From Tessaracoccus flavescens (GTDB lineage Bacteria > Actinomycetota > Actinomycetes > Propionibacteriales > Propionibacteriaceae), in NCBI GenBank assembly GCA_020741375.1, contig DYZF01000114.1, positions 1 to 6,916 on the forward strand: DNA of 6,916 bases, given 5' to 3'. The notes beneath the pieces were generated by a model. That model did no database searches. It had not been told where the DNA came from and worked only from the letters and a program-made list of their open reading frames with translations. Positions 1 through 5,723 of the stretch are shown here, one piece after another. Every line of letters begins with the position of its first letter. The first letter of the stretch is position 1. The position numbers were made by a program, and so were the translations under genes.

Positions 1-699
1 GACCACACGAGCCTCGATTCCGCTGAACTCAGTGGCAGGCTGAATTGGCTCCGCGCGGGAGTGTTGGGCGCCAACGACGGCATCGTCTCCATCTCAGCCA
101 CCGTCGTCGGTGTCGCAGCCGCCACCAACACCGTCACCCCGGTTCTCCTGGCCGGCGTGGCCGCCGTGGTGGCAGGTGCCATTTCGATGGCTCTGGGGGA
201 GTACGTATCGGTGTCGTCGGCTGCAGACTCGCAGCGCTCGATCATCTCATCTCTTCGTCGTCTCCTGACGACGGATCGTCCGGCGGCCGACGACGCGCTC
301 GTCACCGCGTACCAGAAACAAGGTTTGAGCCGAGCGACGGCGGAACAGGTGGTCGCGGAGATCGGGCGCGGCGACGTAGTGCCGGCGCACCTGTCGCAGC
401 GGTATCACCTCGCCGAGGACGAAGTGGTCAATCCGTGGCACGCGGCCATCGCCTCCGGCTTGTCCTTCATCGCCGGCGCCATCCTGCCGTTCCTGACGAT
501 CATCTTGTCTCCCATCGCCTGGCGCATCCCGATCACCGTCGTGGCCGTGCTGATCGCCTTGGCTGTCACCGGCGGGCTCGGCGCGAAGCTCGGCGGAGCT
601 CCCGTGAGGCCCGCGATCATCCGCGTGGTCATCGGCGGCGTTCTCGCGCTGGCCGCCACCTATCTCGTCGGCCTTGCACTCGGCGTGACCGTTGCTTAG
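1..699 (+). CDS. VIT1/CCC1-family Fe2+/Mn2+ transporter, 5'-truncated by window edge
   Basis: Integral membrane protein of the vacuolar iron transporter (VIT1/CCC1) family. Known members move Fe2+ or Mn2+ out of the cytoplasm, in bacteria probably as metal detoxification. The reading frame is open from base 1 with no ATG before the family's N-terminal motif, so the start lies outside the window; 232 residues are visible. Membrane segment 1 carries LNWLRAGVLGANDGIVS (Asp26 of the visible part) and segment 2 carries GAISMALGEYVSVSS (59-73, with Met63 and Glu67). These match the metal-path Asp, Glu and Met of plant VIT1. A soluble loop (about 76-143) follows, matching the cytosolic metal-binding region, then three more membrane segments (about 146-170, 175-196 and 202-230). 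The loop has fewer Glu than the plant protein. GTG at 61 could serve as a start only by cutting into segment 1, so it is rejected. No functional link to the downstream metX is evident. Family assignment is firm; substrate is inferred. Confidence 0.93.
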   Translation, partial: DHTSLDSAELSGRLNWLRAGVLGANDGIVSISATVVGVAAATNTVTPVLLAGVAAVVAGAISMALGEYVSVSSAADSQRSIISSLRRLLTTDRPAADDALVTAYQKQGLSRATAEQVVAEIGRGDVVPAHLSQRYHLAEDEVVNPWHAAIASGLSFIAGAILPFLTIILSPIAWRIPITVVAVLIALAVTGGLGAKLGGAPVRPAIIRVVIGGVLALAATYLVGLALGVTVA

Positions 700-719
700 A
701 CCAGCACCCACCAGTGCGC

Positions 720-731
720 CACAATGGGGCG
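720..731 (+). promoter_or_regulatory. Putative -10 element for leaderless metX transcript
   Basis: CACAAT at 720-725 has the A at position 2 and T at position 6 that matter most in a sigma-70 -10 box. It lies six bases before the GTG at 732, so transcription would begin at or next to the start codon. A weak -35 candidate, TTAGAC (696-701), sits 18 nt upstream and overlaps the stop codon of the transporter gene. No properly spaced Shine-Dalgarno exists: the only G-run (726-729) is two bases from the GTG. Leaderless starts are common in Actinobacteria. Inferred from sequence only. Confidence 0.4.
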
Positions 732-1871
732 GTGACCACATCCCAGAGCGCACCCCTCGCCGCTGAGACGCGCTCGGCGACGGTCTTCACCGCCGACGAC
801 CCACTCCCACTGCGCGGGGGCTCCACCCTCGGGCCCGTCACCGTGGCGTACGAGACATACGGAACGCTGAACGACGATCGCAGCAACGCGGTCTACATCT
901 GCCACGCCCTGACCGGCGACGCTCACGCCGCGGGCTTCCACGACGGTGATGACCGGCCCGGCTGGTGGGACAAGATGATCGGCCCCGGCAAGCCCATCGA
1001 CACCGACCGCTGGTTCGTCGTCTGCTCCAACATCCTCGGCGGATGTCAGGGCACCACCGGCCCGGCATCGATCGATCCGGCGACGGGGGAGCCGTACGGG
1101 CTCGATTTTCCCCTGCTCCACATGGAGGACTTCGTCGAAGTGCACCGCGCCTTGGCACGCCATCTCGACATTCCTCGCTTCGCCGCCATCGTCGGCGGAT
1201 CGCTGGGTGGCATGCAGGTGCTGCAGTGGTCGCTGTCGTACCCCGAGGAGATGGGGAGGGCGCTGATCTTCGCCGCCTCCTCCCGCCTCACTGCGCAGAA
1301 CATCGCCTTCTCCGCCGTCGGCCGTCAAGCGATCATGCGCGATTCAGGCTTCAACGAAGGCAAGTTCCTCACCCGCGGCACAGCGCCTCGCAAGGGTTTG
1401 GCGGTGGCGCGCATGATGGCGCACATCACCTACCTCTCCGAGGAGGCCTTCCAGGAGAAGTTCGGTCGCCAAGCGCAGCAGGGCGAGCTGCAGCCCAACT
1501 TCGGGGTGGACTTCGCCGTCGAGAGCTACCTGGAGCATCAGGGGCAACGGTTCCTCAGCCGTTTCGACGCGCTCAGCTACCTCTACCTGACCCGCGTGAT
1601 GGATTACTTCGACCCGTTCTCCACGGAGAACTGGGCCGAGGCCCTGCGCCAGCACCCCGTGCGGTTCCTGATCGTGAGCTTCGACAGCGACTGGCGCTTC
1701 TCCACCGAGCACTCGCGACGCATCGTCCGGCACTTGGAGGGCGCTCGGCTCTCCACGACGTTCCGCGACATCCATTCCACGTGGGGACACGATTCGTTCC
1801 TGCTCGACATCCCCGAGTATCTGGAGACGGTCGAGGCCTACCTCGATCGCGCGTGGGAGGAGCTGCGATGA
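732..1871 (+). CDS. metX: Homoserine O-acyltransferase (acetyltransferase type) MetX
   Basis: Alpha/beta-hydrolase enzyme of methionine synthesis that transfers an acyl group, normally acetyl from acetyl-CoA, to the hydroxyl of homoserine. The product feeds direct sulfhydrylation or transsulfuration. The protein is 379 residues, normal for the family. The N-terminal block VTVAYETYGTLN and then CHALTGD and SNILGGCQGTTGP are family signatures. The nucleophile elbow GGSLGGMQ contains Ser157. The other triad members are Asp320 in FDSDWRF and His353 in TWGHDSFL. RLTAQNIAFSAVGRQAI and MMAHITYLSEEAFQEKFGR are also typical. The frame is open far upstream, but homology begins only after 732 and the GTG there gives a normal N-terminus; no ATG is in a usable place. 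The 3' end overlaps metW by 4 nt. Some MetX enzymes use succinyl-CoA, and the acyl donor cannot be settled by eye. Confidence 0.95.
   Translation: MTTSQSAPLAAETRSATVFTADDPLPLRGGSTLGPVTVAYETYGTLNDDRSNAVYICHALTGDAHAAGFHDGDDRPGWWDKMIGPGKPIDTDRWFVVCSNILGGCQGTTGPASIDPATGEPYGLDFPLLHMEDFVEVHRALARHLDIPRFAAIVGGSLGGMQVLQWSLSYPEEMGRALIFAASSRLTAQNIAFSAVGRQAIMRDSGFNEGKFLTRGTAPRKGLAVARMMAHITYLSEEAFQEKFGRQAQQGELQPNFGVDFAVESYLEHQGQRFLSRFDALSYLYLTRVMDYFDPFSTENWAEALRQHPVRFLIVSFDSDWRFSTEHSRRIVRHLEGARLSTTFRDIHSTWGHDSFLLDIPEYLETVEAYLDRAWEELR
1855..1867 (+). promoter_or_regulatory. Shine-Dalgarno of metW inside the metX 3' end
   Basis: GGGAGGAG at 1855-1862 ends five bases before the metW ATG at 1868 and lies wholly within metX codons. 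With the ATGA stop/start overlap, this suggests coupled translation plus independent ribosome recruitment, giving both products in similar amounts. Confidence 0.65.
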
Positions 1872-2464
1872 TCACCAGACCAGAGTTTGAGCTGATCAGC
1901 CGGTGGATCCCGAGCGGATCCCGAGTCCTGGATCTCGGCTGTGGCGACGGGGCCCTCCTGCAACTGCTCGCCACACGCGGCGTGACGGGCACCGGCGTCG
2001 ACGTGGACCCGGTTCAGGTGAAGGCGGCCATCCGCGCGGGCGTCGACATCATCGAACTGGATCTCGACCGTCAGCTGAACGAGTTCGGGGACGACACCTA
2101 CGATTTCGTGATCCTCTCCCGCACCCTGCAAACGGTGCGAAAGCCTCGCGCTGTGCTGGCGGAGATGGGCCGCATCGCGGTGCACTCCGTCGTGTCCATG
2201 CCCAACTTCGCCCACTGGCGCAACCGGCTCCGGCTGCTTCGAGGCCGAATGCCGATGTCGAAGGACCTACCGTTCGAGTGGTACGACACCCCGAACCTGC
2301 ACCACTCGTCGCTGCCGGACTTGGAACCCTTGTTCGCCAGCGTCGACATGCGCATCGATCAGCGAGTGTCCCTCGACGCGAATGGCAACCCGCACCGGAT
2401 CGGCCGGATCGCGCCGAACCTACGGGCTAACTCGTCGCTGTACCTGCTGCACGCCGCGCGATGA
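1868..2464 (+). CDS. metW: MetW, SAM-methyltransferase-fold partner of MetX
   Basis: Protein of 198 residues with a class I methyltransferase fold, full length for MetW. In Pseudomonas putida metW is needed with metX for homoserine-dependent methionine synthesis; its own chemistry is unclear, and it is thought to support MetX. The SAM-binding motif I is VLDLGCGDGALL (Asp22 to Gly28 at its core) and the motif II acid lies in GVDVDP (Asp45). MetW hallmarks follow: LSRTLQTVRKP (83-93), SMPNFAHWRNRLRLLRGRMP (110-129) and FEWYDTPNLHH (136-146). The start ATG overlaps the metX stop as ATGA and has a good Shine-Dalgarno at 1855-1862. Its last 38 bases overlap the 3' end of the convergent exonuclease gene. 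The tight pairing supports joint function with MetX. Homology-based identification is strong; the molecular role is less certain. Confidence 0.93.
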   Translation: MITRPEFELISRWIPSGSRVLDLGCGDGALLQLLATRGVTGTGVDVDPVQVKAAIRAGVDIIELDLDRQLNEFGDDTYDFVILSRTLQTVRKPRAVLAEMGRIAVHSVVSMPNFAHWRNRLRLLRGRMPMSKDLPFEWYDTPNLHHSSLPDLEPLFASVDMRIDQRVSLDANGNPHRIGRIAPNLRANSSLYLLHAAR

Positions 2465-3344
2465 CCTCCCGCACCCGCGTCATCGCTCCGCCCAGGGCGA
2501 GCTCCTCTGCCATCGCGTCGAGCGCGGCGTCGTCTGGCTGCCCAGCGGCGAGGTCTGGGAGGGGCAGGGTGGTGACGCAGGCCACCACCTCGCGTGCCCG
2601 GGCCAAGTAGTCCACGTCGGCCAGCAACTTCGAGCGCATCGACGGCGACATGCCGGACTCCGAATCGACGGCGGCCGCAACCATGTCTTCGAACGTTGCG
2701 TAGTGCATCACCAAGGAGGCGGCGCTCTTCTCGCCGATGCCCTTGACGCCCGGCAGGCCGTCGGAGGGGTCGCCGCGCAGGACAGCGAAATCGACGTAGC
2801 GCTCCGGCGTGAGGCCGTACTTGGTCACCAACACCTCCGGGGTGACCAGCTCATGCTTGGCGACGCCGCGCGCGACGTAGACGATGCTCGTATCGTCGTC
2901 GGCGAGCTGGAAGAGATCGCGATCGCCCGTGACCACCAGGGTGCGACCTTCATGCTGGGTGGCCAGCGAGGCCAGCACGTCGTCGGCCTCGTGATCCGCA
3001 ACCCCGACGATCGGAATCCCGAGTGCCTCGATGGCTGCACGGATCAACGGCACTTGGATGGTGAGGTCGTCGTCAACCAGCTCCTGCTCGACGCCACCCA
3101 CCTCCACCAGCCGGTGAGACTTGTAGCTGGGCACCAGATCCACTCGCCACTCGGGGCGCCAATCGTCGTCCCACGCGCACACCAGTTGGTCGGGGGAGTA
3201 CTGGTCGGCCAGCCGAGCGATGAAATCAAGCGTGCCGCGCACGGCGTTGACCGGGCGGCCGTCGACGGCGCGGAAGCTCGAGGGCACTCCGAAGAAGGCG
3301 CGGAAGTAGAGGTACGACGTGTCGAAGGCCATCAGGGTGCTCAC
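2427..3344 (-). CDS. Stand-alone 5'-3' exonuclease (Pol I N-domain/FEN family)
   Basis: Structure-specific 5' nuclease related to the N-terminal domain of DNA polymerase I, with no polymerase domain; likely acts on flaps or RNA primers in replication and repair. It is 305 residues from GTG 3344. Metal-binding acids are visible in order: Asp8 (AFDTSYLYFR), Asp59-61 (AWDDDW), Glu119, Asp121 and Asp122 (HEADDVLASLA), Asp141 and Asp143 (VVTGDRDLFQL), and Asp192 and Asp195 (LRGDPSDG). Tyr74-Lys75 in PSYKSHR belongs to the helical arch, and LPGVKGIGEKSAASL (197-211) is the DNA-binding helix-three-turn-helix. M. tuberculosis has a comparable stand-alone protein (Rv2090). GTG 3362 would add six residues, and ATG 3332 would remove four. 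GTG 3344 is preferred because a -10-like hexamer lies six bases before it and the N-terminus then fits homologues. The gene is divergent from lnt, and its 3' end overlaps metW. Confidence 0.93.
   Translation of the reverse strand: MSTLMAFDTSYLYFRAFFGVPSSFRAVDGRPVNAVRGTLDFIARLADQYSPDQLVCAWDDDWRPEWRVDLVPSYKSHRLVEVGGVEQELVDDDLTIQVPLIRAAIEALGIPIVGVADHEADDVLASLATQHEGRTLVVTGDRDLFQLADDDTSIVYVARGVAKHELVTPEVLVTKYGLTPERYVDFAVLRGDPSDGLPGVKGIGEKSAASLVMHYATFEDMVAAAVDSESGMSPSMRSKLLADVDYLARAREVVACVTTLPLPDLAAGQPDDAALDAMAEELALGGAMTRVREVIARRAAGTATS
2458..2486. terminator. Hairpin over the metW stop codon, possible terminator
   Basis: GCGATGAC (2458-2465) and GTCATCGC (2479-2486) are perfect 8-bp inverted arms around a 13-nt loop, and the metW stop codon lies in the left arm. 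There is no following T-run. The hairpin is also inside the last codons of the convergent exonuclease gene. It could slow or stop metX-metW transcription; an 8-bp stem in GC-rich sequence may also be chance. Confidence 0.3.
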
Positions 3345-3356
3345 CGGCCCATGGTG
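3345..3356 (-). promoter_or_regulatory. Putative -10 element for leaderless exonuclease transcript
   Basis: On the minus strand CACCAT (3356-3351) lies six bases before GTG 3344, the same geometry as at metX. No Shine-Dalgarno precedes any of the candidate starts (3362, 3344, 3332), so a leaderless transcript is the simplest reading. No convincing -35 is visible. Confidence 0.35.
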
Positions 3357-3374
3357 GCACACCGAGAAGGGTCG

Positions 3375-3397
3375 CGACGGCGGGTAGGCTCGTCGCC
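3375..3397 (+). promoter_or_regulatory. Putative extended -10 promoter for leaderless lnt
   Basis: TAGGCT (3385-3390) fits the actinobacterial TANNNT -10 box and lies seven bases before the lnt GTG at 3398, so the transcript would start at or beside the start codon. There is no Shine-Dalgarno. The surrounding block CGACGGCGGGTAGGCTC (3375-3391) recurs with two changes before ppm1. A recognisable -35 is lacking. This promoter and the exonuclease -10 lie back to back within 53 nt. Confidence 0.5.
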
Positions 3398-4930
3398 GTG
3401 CTGAACCGTCCCGCTCTACCGCTGATCGTCTCCGTGGTCGTGGCGATCGCCGCCGGCTTGCTGGTGGGGATGGGGCAATCGCCCATGGGGGTGTGGCCCG
3501 CCACGATTGCCGGCGTCGCGCTCTTCAGTTGGCTGATGGTGGACCGCAAGCCCAGGGCCGCCTTCGGCCTGGGCTATCTCACCGGCCTGGCGCTCAACGT
3601 GCTGACGGTGTCCTGGATCTCCGTGCTGGGCACGCCCGTGGCCGCCGCCCTCATCGTCTTTCTCGCGCTGTGGTGGGGGTTGATGGGGTGGGTGATCTCG
3701 CGCCTGCTGACGCTGCGCGCGTGGCCGTTCCTCGTCCCTGCGGCGTGGGTAGCGATGGAGTTCGCGTCGGGCAAGGTTCCGTTCGGTGGCTTCTCGTGGA
3801 CGAGGCTCGCCTACACCACCATCGACCAGCCGCTGTCAGGGTTCCTCGCGTGGGTCGGTGTCACCGGAACCGGGTACATCGTGGCTTTACTGGCTCAGGC
3901 GTTGCTGCTGGCCGTCACCCATCGGCACTGGCGCTTGAAGATGTTGGCGGCCACGGTCGCCGTGTTCTTCGTCGGTGGACTTCTGAACTGGACGCCGTTG
4001 GCCACCCCGGAGCAGGGCGTGCGCGTGGCCATGGTCCAGCCGAACGTGAACCGGGCCGAGCATGGCACCGCCACCTACGCACGCTCCGTCTCCAACAACG
4101 CGCTGAGCGAGACCATCTTCGCGATGGCGATCGCCCGCACCACCGACGACCCGGTGGACTTCGTGCTGTGGCCAGAGAACGCCACCGACGTCGATCCCAT
4201 CAACGACGCAGAGACCAGGAAACTGGTGGAGGCGGCCATCCGCGTCGCGCAGGTGCCCGTGTTCGTGGGTGCCGTGACCGACGGCCCCGTGCCGGACAGC
4301 CGCCAAACCTCCAGCATCTGGTGGGATCCCGCGTCGGGCCCGGGGGCGGAGTACCACAAGCGAGATCTGGTGCCTTTCGGGGAATGGATCCCCTTCCGCG
4401 AGTTCCTCCTGCCGCGGCTTCCGATCTTGAAGCAGATCGGGCGCCAATCGATTCCGGGGGAGGGCCCCGGCGTGGTCACCGGCCCGTTGGATGAGCTGCC
4501 GGATCTCAAGGTGGGCACCATCATCTGCTTCGAGCTGGCCTACGATTCCACCAGCTACGACACCGTGCGCGGCGGCGCCGAGATCCTAGTGTCGCAGTCG
4601 AACACCAACACCTACGGCGGCACGTTCCAGCCGCACCAGCAACTGACCATCAATCGGGTCCGTGCCATGGAACTAGGCCGCGAGATCGGTGTCTCGACGC
4701 TCAACAGCCTGTCCGGCTGGGTGGATGCGCGCGGTCGCGTGCACGATCTCACCAGCGAGTTCGAGTCCGCCAGCCGGATCTACACGCTTCCCCTCCGGCA
4801 CAACATCAACCTGTCGGTTCACCTCGGCCCGTGGCTGCCGTGGATCGCCGTGCTGGCCAGCCTCGGGGGAGTGGCCTACTCGTACGTACCCCGACGACGG
4901 GTAGACTCAGTGGGTACCTCTGACCGCTAA
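3398..4930 (+). CDS. lnt: Apolipoprotein N-acyltransferase Lnt
   Basis: Membrane enzyme that adds the third acyl chain to the N-terminal cysteine of lipoproteins. Length is 510 residues. The N-terminal third (about 1-205) is a bundle of hydrophobic helices including PLIVSVVVAIAAGLLVG and a WVAMEF segment. The extracytoplasmic nitrilase-like domain spans about 206-475, and a final membrane helix is near 478-497. The nitrilase triad is complete: Glu260 in LWPENATD, Lys321 in YHKRDLVPFGEW and Cys377 in IICFELAYD, equivalent to Glu267, Lys335 and Cys387 of E. coli Lnt. The GTG start at 3398 follows a -10 box at leaderless distance. Mycobacterium tuberculosis carries this domain fused to Ppm synthase (Rv2051c), whereas here, as in Corynebacterium glutamicum, the two are separate neighbouring genes. 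The stop codon overlaps the ppm1 Shine-Dalgarno, so the two are probably expressed together. Confidence 0.95.
   Translation: MLNRPALPLIVSVVVAIAAGLLVGMGQSPMGVWPATIAGVALFSWLMVDRKPRAAFGLGYLTGLALNVLTVSWISVLGTPVAAALIVFLALWWGLMGWVISRLLTLRAWPFLVPAAWVAMEFASGKVPFGGFSWTRLAYTTIDQPLSGFLAWVGVTGTGYIVALLAQALLLAVTHRHWRLKMLAATVAVFFVGGLLNWTPLATPEQGVRVAMVQPNVNRAEHGTATYARSVSNNALSETIFAMAIARTTDDPVDFVLWPENATDVDPINDAETRKLVEAAIRVAQVPVFVGAVTDGPVPDSRQTSSIWWDPASGPGAEYHKRDLVPFGEWIPFREFLLPRLPILKQIGRQSIPGEGPGVVTGPLDELPDLKVGTIICFELAYDSTSYDTVRGGAEILVSQSNTNTYGGTFQPHQQLTINRVRAMELGREIGVSTLNSLSGWVDARGRVHDLTSEFESASRIYTLPLRHNINLSVHLGPWLPWIAVLASLGGVAYSYVPRRRVDSVGTSDR
4892..4908 (+). promoter_or_regulatory. Putative internal promoter for ppm1
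   Basis: CGACGACGGGTAGACTC lies within the last lnt codons and matches the lnt promoter block at 15 of 17 positions. Its TAGACT (4902-4907) is a good actinobacterial -10 box. Initiation about seven bases later would give a leader of roughly 27 nt containing the ppm1 Shine-Dalgarno. No -35 is evident. Confidence 0.4.
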
Positions 4931-4940
4931 GGAAAACTAG
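4929..4940 (+). promoter_or_regulatory. ppm1 ribosome binding site
   Basis: AAGGA (4929-4933) lies seven bases before ATG 4941 and overlaps the lnt stop codon (4928-4930). It fixes the ppm1 start and favours coupling with lnt. Confidence 0.7.
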
Positions 4941-5723
4941 ATGTCGACTCCGGACGCGCTGGATCGCGTGTTGGTGATCATCCCCACCTACAACGAATCT
5001 CAGAACATCGAGAGCATTGCTCACCGGCTCCGTCGGGCCGTGCCGAACGCACACATCCTGATCGCCGACGACAACTCTCCCGATGGCACCGGCCAGATCG
5101 CAGACCGCTTGGCGGCGGGCGACGACCACATCCACGTCATGCACCGCAAGGGCAAGGAGGGCCTCGGCGCCGCCTACCTCGCGGGCTTCCACTGGGGCCT
5201 CGACGAGGGCTACGGCGTCCTTGTCAGCCACGACGCGGACGGCTCACACCAGCCCGAGGAACTCCCCCGGCTGCTCGACGCCATCAACAGCGGCGCCGAC
5301 ATGGTCAAGGGCTCCCGCTGGGTGAAGGGCGGCTCCGTCGTCAACTGGCCCGCGTCGCGCATCTTCATCTCCAAGGGCGGCTCGCTCTGGACCCGCCTCT
5401 GGCTCGGCATCCCGGTCAAGGACGCCACCGGCGGCTTCAACGCCTACCGCGCCTCCACCCTGCGCGGCATCTCCCTCGACGAGGTCGCCTCGGCCGGCTA
5501 CTGCTTCCAGATCGATCTGGTGTGGCGTGCGCTGAAGAACGGCTTCAAGGTGGTGGAAGTGCCCATCGAGTTCGTGGAGCGAGAATTCGGCGATTCCAAG
5601 ATGAGCCGCAACATCGTCATCGAGGCGCTCATCCGCACCACCCTGTGGGGGATCGATCACCGCTTCGGCCAGCTCATCTCCGCCATCAAATCGCTGGTTG
5701 GCCGGAAGCAGATCGGGCACTAG
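4941..5723 (+). CDS. ppm1: Polyprenol monophosphomannose synthase (GT2 family)
   Basis: Transfers mannose from GDP-mannose to polyprenyl phosphate on the cytoplasmic side of the membrane. In actinobacteria the product is the donor for lipoglycans and for protein O-mannosylation. The 260-residue protein is a complete GT2 catalytic domain with no membrane helices. Visible motifs are IIPTYNE (13-19), ADDNSPDGTG (42-51, Asp43-Asp44), the metal-binding HDADGSHQPEE block (Asp98 and Asp100), VKGSRWVKGG, DATGGFNAYR (161-170) and the family motif FVEREFGDSKMS (211-222). It corresponds to the C-terminal half of M. tuberculosis Ppm1 and to stand-alone Ppm1 of C. glutamicum. Position directly after lnt, where the mycobacterial gene is a fusion, makes this function much more likely than another dolichyl-phosphate sugar transferase. 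The fxsA start codon follows its stop with no gap. The sugar specificity is inferred from family and context. Confidence 0.93.
   Translation: MSTPDALDRVLVIIPTYNESQNIESIAHRLRRAVPNAHILIADDNSPDGTGQIADRLAAGDDHIHVMHRKGKEGLGAAYLAGFHWGLDEGYGVLVSHDADGSHQPEELPRLLDAINSGADMVKGSRWVKGGSVVNWPASRIFISKGGSLWTRLWLGIPVKDATGGFNAYRASTLRGISLDEVASAGYCFQIDLVWRALKNGFKVVEVPIEFVEREFGDSKMSRNIVIEALIRTTLWGIDHRFGQLISAIKSLVGRKQIGH

Noticed and set aside
45..731. Open frame running upstream from metX, giving a possible 608-residue protein
   Set aside because: It is the shifted frame of the transporter gene, is Arg/His-rich low-complexity sequence and resembles nothing; metX homology begins only after GTG 732.
700..731. SAM or other riboswitch before metX
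   Set aside because: Only 32 nt separate the transporter stop from the metX start, too short for any known SAM riboswitch, and the transcript looks leaderless.
965..1867. Open frame continuing upstream of metW on the plus strand
   Set aside because: It lies within metX in another frame and has the Arg/Pro-rich composition of a high-GC shadow frame; MetW homology starts at ATG 1868.
2382..3404. 340-codon plus-strand open frame opposite the exonuclease
   Set aside because: It mirrors the real minus-strand gene, whose protein has complete family motifs; the plus-strand product shows no recognisable domain.
4882..4918. GTACGTAC and GGTACC palindromes near the lnt end as a regulator site
   Set aside because: Short palindromes partly within lnt codons; no half-site spacing matches a regulator I know, so chance is likely.
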